Assembly (NCBI RefSeq): GCF_030063355.1
Contig: NZ_JASISZ010000070.1
Span: 1 to 40,136, forward strand
Length of the DNA stretch: 40,136 nt
Direction: 5' to 3'
From: Streptomyces sp. PH10-H1
Lineage (GTDB): Bacteria; Actinomycetota; Actinomycetes; Streptomycetales; Streptomycetaceae
Numbering within the stretch: the first letter of the stretch is position 1; every line of letters begins with the position of its first letter. Made by a program: the position numbers and the translations under genes. Shown in pieces: positions 25,601-33,700 of this stretch. The notes below the pieces were generated by a model. The model worked only from the letters and a program-made list of their open reading frames with translations, made no database searches and had not been told where the DNA came from.

Positions 25601-26660
25601 CGCTGCTACCCGCGACCTCACCCCCACCGAAAACTCCCTCAAACAGTCCACTACCCGCCTCACCAAAGCCCTCGACGAACTCCAGGGCCAACTCGGCGCC
25701 GCCGGACAGGACTACCGCCCCGAATGGGACGGCGCGGACGGCGTTATCGTGGTCCGCATCACCGATGAGCAGGGCCCCCTGCCGGTCGGCGCCTTCGCCG
25801 CCCGCATCGCCTCCGCCCGCCGCGACCAACAACAGCTGCTGACCGACTCCGAGCAGCGCATCCTCGAGGACGCCCTTCTCACCCGGCTCGCCCAGCAGAT
25901 CCACGACCGCACCGTGGACGCCCGCGACCTGATCAGCCGGATGAACCGGGAGATGCGCTCCCGCAGGATGTCCTCCGGCGCCACCATCGGCGTCTCCTGG
26001 CACCTCGCCGACAAGCTCGACGAGGAGCAGCGCGCCGTCTGCACCCTGCTCGACGCCGGCGCCAACCGCCTTGGCCCCGACGCACTCGGCCGGATGCGGG
26101 CCCTGTTCGCCAGCCAGATCAAGAACGCCCGCGCCCGCTCGCGCGACCGCCCCTACCGGGAACTGCTCTCCGAGGTCCTCGACTACCGTGACTGGCGGCA
26201 GTTCGTGTTCCAGCTGGTCCGCCCGGACGGCAGTGAGGAGACCCTCACCCGGACCAGGCACAGTCGCCTGTCCGGCGGCGAGCAGTCCGTCTCACTGCAC
26301 CTGCCGCTGTTCGCCGCCGCCCACGCCATGCTCAATTCCGCGCTCCCGCATGCCCCCCGGCTGCTCGCCCTGGACGAGGCATTCGCCGGCGTGGACGACA
26401 ACGGGCGCGGCGAACTCCTCAGCCTGGCTGCCCAGTTCGACCTGGACCTGTTCATGACCGGCTACGACCTGTGGGCTGCTCACCACTCTGTCACCGCCGC
26501 CGCCCATTACGACCTGGCGCACTCGCCCAGCGCCCACACCGTCAGCGCCCTGCTACTGGTCTGGGACGGCTCGCAACTGCTCGCCGACGACGCCGGCGAG
26601 CTCACCGCCGCCCTCGGCTCGCCCGGCGCCCGGCGCGTCCCGACCGGGACCGCCTCGTGA
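22605..26660 (+). CDS. jetC: Wadjet JetC, SMC/MukB-like ATPase (TIGR02680)
   Basis: The 1351-residue product starts at GTG 22605 (GTGA overlap). Walker A GPNGSGKT is at residues 33-40, followed by about 1000 residues of Ala/Arg/Glu-rich coiled coil with a central hinge-like globular part (about 570-720, PGAPLWQLVRFADQV... GVQYGAHHKPHAEYIG). Signature LSGGEQ is near residue 1222 and Walker B LLALDEAF near 1257-1258. This is the head-coil-hinge-coil-head layout of the loop-extruding motor that recognises small circular DNA. All ATPase motifs are intact, so the system should be active. Confidence 0.9.
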   Translation: MTRYVPTRAGIVNLWDYRDEEFSFAGGWLILRGPNGSGKTKALEVLFPFVLDGRIDPKRLNPFAAEDRTMKSNLLFRGQDNAVGYTWLELRHRDTGDAVTVGIGLHAQRHRDQPVRWHFVAPGRVGKDFSLLTDDDRPMTKKQLTAEIGPECLHDSASDYRAAIDQRLFGLGRERYEQLLTLILTLRRPQLAKNLDPAKLSDTLSSGLRPVDDDLVAEAARSFDDMEAVQNTLQGLTTADEATASFLSSYTTYLRVHGRWAADALTRRRETSAACAVAVAAAAANLKTAEERQAVAATRLELAENGLAALRARLEQLRSSAAYQALEQLADLERLVRTCAQNADAAAEEHARRAAATSRARRNQESDEALLAELTAAVSRSAAQLADHAAAAGVGWGAADAVAEGLAQRAGARVAERTEAVRAVRAAQAAHRSAEQARDLARLALDRAQAAVGQAEQAEQAAVRAADDTRTRAARELEAWTAQHRELLPEGAAEKLAEALAAIGEPEALAPATVFTAATAPAAERLRDRQAELRAERTRTAAERKQMMAERARIAAEHADAPAAHPARTAARQDRPGAPLWQLVRFADQVTDSQAAGLEAALEAAGLLDAWISPEEQPVAPGDSDAYLRGGPAAPGASLADVLLYEEDTSVPASRVAEVLRSVATDVTDGALTSHPAIVTPDGRYAQGVQYGAHHKPHAEYIGATARARRRAARLADCDARIGRLDARLDELDADATACADGLAALDAARTALPRTAPVTAALADLSRADARLRATREGSDEAHSCYDESVAATGVTERALRRAATEHHLDPDHADAVEAAVHRFAAAAGTLAGQRREEDRQREAAAAAATRLDDAADDEGSAATAERSARRRHSEEAAKLDALQSAVGADAQEVLAQVQAAEAGLDSAGTEAEAARSADRSALTEAATAGARLTAARDAHAVAASEERSTARDLAPYAQRELLDVLKCPPGLGWPGQEADWAESELPAAVTAVHDAILAATRDLTPTENSLKQSTTRLTKALDELQGQLGAAGQDYRPEWDGADGVIVVRITDEQGPLPVGAFAARIASARRDQQQLLTDSEQRILEDALLTRLAQQIHDRTVDARDLISRMNREMRSRRMSSGATIGVSWHLADKLDEEQRAVCTLLDAGANRLGPDALGRMRALFASQIKNARARSRDRPYRELLSEVLDYRDWRQFVFQLVRPDGSEETLTRTRHSRLSGGEQSVSLHLPLFAAAHAMLNSALPHAPRLLALDEAFAGVDDNGRGELLSLAAQFDLDLFMTGYDLWAAHHSVTAAAHYDLAHSPSAHTVSALLLVWDGSQLLADDAGELTAALGSPGARRVPTGTAS

Positions 26661-27919
26661 GCGAAGCGGGCTCGCGCGGGTCCGACTCGCGCGGGTCCGA
26701 TCTACTACACGGCGAAGGCTGGCAGCGCCTGCTCGCTGCCGCCCGCCGCCGGCTGGAGCGTACCGGCGGTGAACTCGACGGCAGTATCGGACTCACTACC
26801 CCCACCGAGGCCGAACGCCGGGTCGTCATCGGCATCACCGGCCAGTACCGGCCCGAGACCGCCAAACGCCTCACCGTGGACCTCGCAGACCTGGACGAAG
26901 CCCTTCACGCAGCCCACGGCGTGGGCCTGCTCGCCGCACTCGCCCGACTGGACGGACCGCTGCGCGACCGCCCCGGCGAGCGCCGTATTGAGGCCGGGTG
27001 GCGCGACGACGCGCGGGTCGCCCTCGCCGAGAGCCGCCACAGTGCCGAACCCTGGTACGCCGCCTGGGCCGAGACACTGAAGGCGGACGGCACACTGACC
27101 CGGCTGCTGCGCCGGGGCGACGCCCACCTCGTCCGCTGGGCCGTCGCGGTGCTCGACCGGCTACCCGTGCCGCAGGGCCGCCCGCCGCTGCCGCTGCCTG
27201 TCCTGGCGCAGTGGACGACCGGCGACACCAAGTCCCTCGTCCCGGGCAGCCCCCTGTCCAGCCTCGTACTGCGCGCCCTTGCCCTGCACACGGGCACCGA
27301 ACCGCCCCGAGACCGGGTCGGGCAACGACTGCTCTGGGAACGCTTCGGCGCAGTGGCCGACGACCTGGCCAGCCAGGTCCTGGTGCTGAATGTGCGCGGC
27401 GCCGAAAACCACGTGGTGGCGAACTGGCTCGGTGACGCCGCCGACTTCGGGATCCCGTTCCGCTTGACGTTGCATCAGCTCACGGTGGACCCGTTCACCC
27501 CCACCGCGCCCGAGATCTTCGTCTGTGAGAACCCCGCGGTACTGCGCGCCGCCGCAGCGGAACTGGGCGAGCGCAGTGCCCCTTTGGTATGCACCGAAGG
27601 CGTCCCTTCCGCCGCTTGCCGCCGCCTGCTCGACTCCGCAGTCCGCGCCGGGGCCCGACTACGGGTGCGGGCCGACTTCGACTGGGCCGGACTGCGCATC
27701 GCCGGGTCCGTCCTCGACGCCCCCGGGTCCGCCCCCTGGCGCATGTTCGCCGCCGACTACCGTGCCGCCCTCGCCGATAGCGGCACCACCCCGCTCGTCG
27801 GCGGCCCTGCTGCCTGTCCCTGGGACCCTGACCTGGCCGTGCTTCTGGCCGAGCACGGTCGTGCCGTCATGGAGGAACACCTCCTCGCGCTGCTGCTCGC
27901 CGATCTCGCCGACAGGTGA
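26657..27919 (+). CDS. jetD: Wadjet JetD, TOPRIM nuclease (DUF3323/DUF2399, TIGR02679)
   Basis: The 420-residue product starts at GTG 26657, overlapping jetC by 4 bp. The N-terminal two thirds match DUF3323; the C-terminal DUF2399 part is a TOPRIM fold with the conserved Glu in EIFVCENPAVL and the DxD motif in RVRADFDWAGLRIA. JetD cuts circular DNA that the JetABC motor has fully extruded, giving anti-plasmid defence. The first residues repeat GSRGSD/SRGSD, an oddity that may mean the true start is slightly downstream. The metal-binding residues are present. Confidence 0.88.
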   Translation: MSEAGSRGSDSRGSDLLHGEGWQRLLAAARRRLERTGGELDGSIGLTTPTEAERRVVIGITGQYRPETAKRLTVDLADLDEALHAAHGVGLLAALARLDGPLRDRPGERRIEAGWRDDARVALAESRHSAEPWYAAWAETLKADGTLTRLLRRGDAHLVRWAVAVLDRLPVPQGRPPLPLPVLAQWTTGDTKSLVPGSPLSSLVLRALALHTGTEPPRDRVGQRLLWERFGAVADDLASQVLVLNVRGAENHVVANWLGDAADFGIPFRLTLHQLTVDPFTPTAPEIFVCENPAVLRAAAAELGERSAPLVCTEGVPSAACRRLLDSAVRAGARLRVRADFDWAGLRIAGSVLDAPGSAPWRMFAADYRAALADSGTTPLVGGPAACPWDPDLAVLLAEHGRAVMEEHLLALLLADLADR

Positions 27920-27924
27920 GGACA

Positions 27925-28050
27925 GTGACAGCTCGGTACGCGCCGTTCGGCGTCGGGGTCGGACTGGGACTGGCCGGCCTGGGCGCAGTGAGCCGCTCTG
28001 GGTATTGCCCGGCATGTGGTGCCAGCTTCAACGGTCCGCTAGCTGGATGA
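27925..28050 (+). CDS. possible 41-residue zinc-ribbon microprotein after jetD
   Basis: GTG 27925 lies 6 bp after the jetD stop with AGGA 4 bp upstream. The frame gives a hydrophobic Gly/Leu/Val segment (FGVGVGLGLAGLGAV) then SGYCPACGASFNG, a rubredoxin-like CxxC knuckle, and stops at 28050. It resembles small membrane/zinc-ribbon proteins, but length and composition make chance possible. The rest of the gap to 28227 shows nothing. Confidence 0.3.
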   Translation: MTARYAPFGVGVGLGLAGLGAVSRSGYCPACGASFNGPLAG

Positions 28051-28227
28051 GGATATGACACGTCGCTGACTCTGAAGCGCCGAGGTCCAGTCCCGGCTGA
28101 TTCGTAGCGCCCGAGGACCCATTCTGTTGGTAGATCATTGGCTGCGCGATCCTCCGGTGAGGAGGGTCGGTTGTGGAGAAGCGACAAGGCCTAAGCCAGC
28201 CTCACTACGGCCCTGCCGGCCCCCCTC

Positions 28228-28363
28228 GGTGGACAGTCGGTGGACAGACGCCTTTGGACAGTGCGTCACGGCGTAGCACAGAACAACCAGCCGTACATGC
28301 TCTGATCAGGAAGAACGGCATTCTGCGGCACGAGCCGGAACGACGCAGCACGATCACTCATGG
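28228..28363 (+). repeat. shared right end of cargo islands (island 2 copy)
   Basis: The block begins with paired GGTGGAC (28228, 28239; 11 bp apart), continues with GACGCCTTTGGAC and ends with CACGATC and ATGG directly before core copy 3. It aligns without gaps, about three quarters identical by eye, with 39368-39503. A third, decayed version lies at 37726-37805. The second GGTGGAC ends 119 bp before the core in both intact copies. Confidence 0.85.
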
Positions 28364-28407
28364 TCTTGTAAAGCGAAGGTCGTCGGTTCGAATCCGACAG
28401 GGGGCTC
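28364..28407 (+). repeat. att core copy 3 (junction of islands 2 and 3)
   Basis: These 44 bp are identical to the tRNA-Thr 3' half, starting at TCTTGTAAAGCG. The preceding bases (ATGG) are shared with copy 4 rather than with the tRNA gene, defining the island-side boundary. Confidence 0.92.
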
Positions 28408-28414
28408 TGAGGTC

Positions 28415-28448
28415 AGCCCCAGGTCAAGCCTTTGACCTGGGGCTTTTC
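28415..28448 (+). terminator. tRNA-proximal rho-independent terminator, copy B
   Basis: It has the same perfect 13-bp stem as the hairpin at 18488 (AGCCCCAGGTCAA/TTGACCTGGGGCT, GCCT loop) with TTTT after it, 7 bp beyond core copy 3. The stem is conserved while flanking bases vary. Confidence 0.85.
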
Positions 28449-28786
28449 CTTTTCTTTGACCTTGTGATTCGGTCAAATCGGGCACTGCTGACCTGCGCGC
28501 TGCCGAGCGTGGATAGACGATGTGGTTTCTGTGTTCAAGGCGCTCTGCAGGGCTCTGAGCTGGTACTTTGCCGATGTCACGGCTCAACGCGAACAGCTGC
28601 GGTGGACGCGCGGTGGACAGCACTGCACTGACGCTGCGATCGGTTAGTCGGCAAGCCCCGTAACCGTGACCGTTTGGCGCGGTCTCGGATGTGGGTTTCG
28701 ACCACTCACATGCTGGTAAGTCCGGTTAGTCGAAGGTGCGGAACGGCGAGCGGATCATCGGCGAAGGGCTCCGAGATGGCGCTGGT

Positions 28787-29273
28787 TCAAGCTCGGAGCC
28801 GCTGGATCATCTGCCGCATGACATGGACCGGCAGCTCTCGGTGCAGGGCCGCCACCTCCGAAGTGTCGATGTCCCGCAAGAGCTTGGCCAACACCCGCGC
28901 GGGCAGACGAGGGTGCCTGGCCCTGAGCGACGAACGGACTCGCGCGGGTCATCGAGCAGCCGTACCGCTGTTGCGGCCGTCACGCGCGGGTCTGTCGTGG
29001 CCCGCAGTCGTACTCCCCGCTGGTGTCCCGGCTGAACGGCTCCACCAGTTCGACCGTCGACTCCGGGTCGTCCAGGGAAAGTTGACGCATGCGTGGGATT
29101 GGATCGTCGGCGTACCGCAGGAGGTTACGCCGGGGGAAGTTCGGAACGAATTCTGGCTGCCCGGGACGCTCTCCAAGCCCTCCGGCCAGGTCCCACCCTG
29201 CGATCAGTCGGACCCGCGTCCAGCTTCGGGTCGCGCAGCCCGTCCAGTTGCTGGCGACATCGATGGGGAACAC
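28787..29273 (-). pseudogene. remnant of leucine-rich/HEAT-like repeat protein, copy B
   Basis: Minus-strand fragments in order are RRNLLRYADDPIPRMRQLSL, DDPESTVELVEPFSRDTSGE, then a one-base loss, RLRATTDPRVTAATAVRLL, DDPRESVR, a second loss, then ARHPRLPARVLAKLLRDIDT to the TGA at 28787-28789. The repeated DPxxxVR pattern marks an LRV/HEAT-like protein. It carries at least two frameshifts and is not functional. Further coding-like debris (WHRLPAEYGIIDADGVFPID) lies upstream to about 29340. Confidence 0.6.
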
Positions 29274-29767
29274 ACCGTCCGCGTCAATGATCCCGTACTC
29301 GGCCGGGAGCCGGTGCCACTACGCGTTGAGCTCGGCGACCAGGTCGAGCCGGTCTCCTTATTACGGCTACGGCTACGGTCGGCTCAGCCGAGCCTGCGAT
29401 GACCGGGCGCCGCGCGGCTCGGGGCGGCGGTACGTCCTCGGTACTCCAGTCCCCAAGATTTCCAGCCCGGCACACCTCAGTAGTTCCACGAGTCCATCTC
29501 GCCCACGCGTCATTGGAGCCCGTCCTACCTGAGTTGGCTCACGCCAGCGTGCCTCGTTCATCATGCTGCTCGTCGTCCTGGGAGGGCGCCTCACGGACTG
29601 GTCGGCTGTCTGTTGGTCGGATCCCAGGCAACCCCGACCACCGCCTGAAAACACGCATACCGGCCGCTACGAAATCAGGGCAGCTCACCGGGCCGGGCGG
29701 CCCGCGCGGCGCGGGGCGACCTCGGGCGCGGAGGCCCGCGCAGCGTGCGGCAACGAGGAGAGTCCGG
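29274..29767. other. gene-free, degraded stretch
   Basis: Only short coding-like fragments in changing frames on the minus strand are visible (for example IIDADGVFPID and GLVELLRCAGLEILGTG). No intact gene, RNA or repeat can be supported. It is probably eroded remains of earlier cargo. Confidence 0.5.
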
Positions 29768-30619
29768 TCACGTGGTGTGCGTTTGGCCGTTCTTGAATAC
29801 GGTGTAGTAGTTGGCGGACCCGAGGCTGAGTTTGAACACCATGCCGTAGCGCTTGCGGATATCGGCGACCGTCCCTGACGCCGGCTCGCGTACGCACCGT
29901 GTCACGGGTGGATCGGCGTTGAGGCAAGGTTCCGGTTCTTCGACCATGAGGCGGAGGTGGTGGTCCCGTACCGGATCCCAGGTCAGGGTTTGTGCCGGAT
30001 CGGCCAGTTCAGTCGGCTCAGGTCCGCCGGGGCCGATCGGGTTCGGGCCGCGCCCTCGGTAGTAGGCGACCATGCGCGTGTGGTAATCGTCGTGCCTGAA
30101 CGGGATGAGGGTGCCGGGACGTTCACCTGCGGTAAGGATGGCGTCGAGGACATCTCCCACATGATCAGGGTCGGCGCCGTAGTAGGCGGTGATGCCCATC
30201 GAGCAGTTGATTTTGTAGGTGTCGTCGCCCGCGGAACCGAACAGCTGCTTGGCAGAGCCCCCTTGGCACCTGTCGCTCACGGTGACCATGGCGAGGGTGA
30301 GGGAGGTGTGCTCGGTGTACGACTGCGCCAGGCTCCGCAGACGCTTCTCCTCCTGCTCGCGGACCTGCGTAGCCCCGCTGCTGCCCGCAAGCTTGCGAAC
30401 CTCATCGGGGCTGGTGGCCCGGTTCTGGGACGAGCAGGCTGTGACGGCGAGCAGGGGTATGAAGAAGAGGAGGCCGAACTGGCTCTTGATGTCACGTAAC
30501 CGCCGAGGCCGGCGATGAATGCGGCGGGAGGCCATGTGCGCCCTTGCCGTGGCGGCCGCCACGATCAGCAGCAGGAGGATCGCCGGAACGGCGGCCTCAG
30601 TTGTCCAGTGCACCGTCAT
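29768..30619 (-). CDS. membrane-anchored lipoprotein-like protein
   Basis: The preferred start is ATG 30619 (TVHWTTEAAVPAILLLLIVAAATARAH) with GGGGCAG upstream, giving 283 residues. A second hydrophobic segment FGLLFFIPLLAVTAC resembles a lipobox (VTAC), so ATG 30535 (ASRRIHRRPRRLRD) would give a classical lipoprotein of 255 residues. The outer domain contains EEKRLRSLAQSYTEHTSLTLAMVTVSDRC, INCSMGITAYYG and CLNADPPVTRCVREP, with Cys pairs suited to disulfides. No family is recognised. It follows the large SGNH/SLT gene on the same strand after a terminator. Confidence 0.65.
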   Translation of the reverse strand: MTVHWTTEAAVPAILLLLIVAAATARAHMASRRIHRRPRRLRDIKSQFGLLFFIPLLAVTACSSQNRATSPDEVRKLAGSSGATQVREQEEKRLRSLAQSYTEHTSLTLAMVTVSDRCQGGSAKQLFGSAGDDTYKINCSMGITAYYGADPDHVGDVLDAILTAGERPGTLIPFRHDDYHTRMVAYYRGRGPNPIGPGGPEPTELADPAQTLTWDPVRDHHLRLMVEEPEPCLNADPPVTRCVREPASGTVADIRKRYGMVFKLSLGSANYYTVFKNGQTHTT

Positions 30620-30719
30620 GCCCCGCTGCCCCTTCAATTCGCCAGAACCGCCCACGACCTGCCCCGACAGTGTGCGCCAGGACGGTTGGGCAGTGCATGA
30701 GTACACATACTCAGACGGT

Positions 30720-30752
30720 TCCGGGGCAGCCCCGGAAGGGCTGCCCCGGAAT
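30720..30752 (-). terminator. strong hairpin terminator after the SGNH/SLT gene
   Basis: Perfect 14-bp arms TTCCGGGGCAGCCC and GGGCTGCCCCGGAA with a 5-nt loop start 6 bp beyond the stop of the large secreted hydrolase gene, separating it from the lipoprotein-like gene. Confidence 0.8.
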
Positions 30753-30757
30753 GATCG

Positions 30758-33700
30758 CTACAGTCCCATGCCTGACGTCGTGCGTTCGAGAGAGTTCGCG
30801 TACAGCCGCGCACCCTCGATCTTCGGGTGGAACGACTGGGCCGAGACTCCGTAATTCCGGATGACCGGCCAGTCCTTGGCCGGGTTGTCGGAGTCCACCA
30901 GCGTCTTGACGAGGCCGTGCACCTGCTCGGGGTCGCCGCATACGGCCTTACCTGCGAAGTCGCTCTGCGGGTCGGAGAACCACACCCGAGCGCCCTTCTT
31001 GTTCGCGTCGTCGGCTGCGCCCTGCATTGCGGTCGTCAGTACACCGGCGGTGTCGTTGAGCCATCTGGTGGACCATTGGGACAGGCCGAGGTTGGGGAAA
31101 CCGATGACGCTGAACTGCAAGCAGGATCCGGTACCGGAGATCAGAGGCGGGTACCCCATGAGCACTATCTTCGCGAACGGAGCCTTGGTTTGGATTGCCA
31201 TGAGGGTCTTCGTGATGTCCGGGCGGACGATCTCGTTAATGATGCCCGGTATGGCCGTTTCCAGATTCTGGCCGACGAACTTGTTATCCCGTCCGCCCAC
31301 TGCGTCGTCCGTATCGTCGAACGTCTTGTCCTTGCAGCTGGTGTCGCCGACGGACAAGAGGCACTTTTGGATGATGTTGCCGAACCGGGCGTCGTTGCCG
31401 CCGATGGAGATCGTGACCAGAGTCGTGTTGGCGTCCAGGTAGCCCTGCTCTATCTGGGCCATCTCGCCGCCATTCTTCTGCACCTGGTTCTTGTCCAGGA
31501 CGTTGTAGGTGCGAGCGCCGGAGCATGCGATGAGGTGGTAGTCCATGGTGGGGTTCAGCGTGTCGGCGAGCTCACCGGTGGATTTCGATGCGCCTGGCAG
31601 CGTTGCCTGACGCGACCACGCGTAGCCGGAACGGTGGCAGGCGTCTCGGGTGGCTTCGTTTTTCTTGTCGCGGTAGTTGGTTTCCGGGTAGTAGTCCCGG
31701 TTGCCCTCCGAGGCGCCTTCACCGGAGGAGTAGGAGTCGCCCATGGCTACGACCATGTTCTTCGGCTTACCGGGGAGGGGCTGGAAGGCGACCGCACCCC
31801 AGGCGATGTCCTCATCCGCCGTACCGTCCTCGGTGGTGTTCGACAGGGACACCGCCGGGGTTCCGGTGAAGTGGAACACGCCGAGGCTGACCCATCGATT
31901 TGCCCGCTGCTCCACGATCCGGTTGGTGCTGGTGCTGTCCGTTCCCCCCACCACGTATCTGCCCTGGCGGGTCTGTGCTCCGGTGTCGGGTAGGTGGACC
32001 ATGACGCGTGCCCAGGTGAGCTTTTGGCCGAGGGTCCAGGTGCCGTTGATGTTCAGATAGCCGTTAGGTCCGCCGAGGTGGGATGTGTCGCGGGTGTGGG
32101 CGTACCAGTAGTGGCCACCGTAGCCGCCGCCGATCTGGTGCAGGTCCGCTTTCGCTTCGTAGCGGTCCTCGGTGCCTGGGTTGAACGCGAACTGGAAACT
32201 TCCCGCGGACGAGACCGACCCGCAGTCGCCCCACGTCGGGGTTCCGTTGGGGACAGAGGCGACGACCTTGGATCCAGTTGGTGCACCGGAGCAGACCGGT
32301 TGACCGTTCTGGAGGCGGTAGCCGCGTCCCGGTTCAGAGACCACCGTCTGGTACTTGATGTTCTCGTGGCCGCAGGTGCTGGCGCAGTTGACCTTCCACG
32401 TCACATTGGGCTGGTTCCACCAGTACTGCGCGTAGCACGCTTCGTTCGTGCAGTTCGGGGGGGTGTTCGGGTCGCAGCTGTTGGCGTTGTTGCAGAAGAC
32501 GCCCAGCGGTGGTGAGACGAATTGGCGTTCGACGGGATTGGTCCACCAGGCGGGCCGGAATCCGGCCGAGGAGAAGCCGGACTCGCCGGGCCAGTCCTGA
32601 CGGCCCGAGGTGCCGTAAGAGAAGCCGGCGTCGATGGACCAGGCGGACCAGCCCATCACTTTCTCCTCGTACGGCCAGTCCTGCGGATGGGCGGCGTCCT
32701 TGTTCGCGTCCGGCCCGTCTACGGAGGTGTCCATGAACGGGTGGCCCCAGCTCTTGGCGTAGAGCGGGTTGGCGGGGTTGTTGTACCAGCCAAGGCCCCA
32801 GTGCCCGCCGTGCTGCGAGGATTCCGAGGGCGGGTTGAAGCCGAGGTTGTAGTTCCACACGGCGGTGAACCAGTTCTCCACCATGGCCGGATCGTCGTTG
32901 TTGACGGTTACCTTCTGACCATCCGTGTGGACCTCGTTCCACTTGGAGGCGAGGATCTTCATGGAGGCGGCGACGTTCGACGCGTAGTCGACTGCGACGA
33001 GCTTCTGCAGGGCCGGGGACAGGCTTGTCTCGTGATCCTTCTCGTGACCGGCCAGGCGCATGCCGTCGGTGACCTGGCCGACGCCGTAGCCGCAGTCGGA
33101 CTTGTCCCAGTTGATCTGCCAGTAGGCGCTCGGGTCCCCGTCCACGGCCTTGTGGCCGTAGTAGCCGTCCACGGCGGCAAGGGGGTTGCCCATCTGGCCG
33201 GGAATCGCCCCCGACTCGGCCTGCCACAGGTTCGACTCCTGGGCCATGACGCCGAGGAGTACGTTGGCAGGGATCTTCCCCCCGCCGTTCAGCTGCGGCG
33301 GGGCGAATAGGCCCTGGGGGTCGATGGTGCCCAGTCCGGCCTGGTCGCGGTAGCCGCCCTGCCGGATCAGGTTGGAGCGCAGATTGCCGCGTACGGCCAT
33401 GTCGACGGCCCACTCGACCTGGTTCGGGGTCGGCTGCAACGCCTGTGCGCCGACGTCGTTGCGGGAGACCCCGCACCAGCGGTCGGTGTCGACCGGATCG
33501 TTGGACACCGCGGCTGTGGCTGCGGTTACCGCGGCGCGCGTCAGCTGGGCGTGGGTCCGGGCGTCCATGCCGAGGGCCGGAGAGGGTACGGTCCCCGAAC
33601 CGTCGGCGGTTCCCTGCTGCACGCTCTGAGTGAGCTTGGCCCCGGTGGTGGTGGCGGTGCTGGTGACCGTCGTCGGCTTGTCATCGTCGGCGCCCGCGGC

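Larger units (their letters stand above)
28364..29032 (+). repeat. shared left end of cargo islands, copy B
   Basis: This is the second copy of the 669-bp block at 18437-19105. GGTGGAC pairs are at 28601 and 28612. The downstream sequence continues the decayed minus-strand repeat-protein gene that copy A truncates, so copy B is the more complete version. Confidence 0.92.

Noticed and set aside
23205..26261. Very long minus-strand open frames opposite jetC (622 and 387 codons)
   Set aside because: They are antiphase shadows of a GC-rich coiled-coil gene; the composition is Gly/Val/Arg-rich, there is no domain signal and no ribosome-binding site, while the plus strand carries all SMC motifs.
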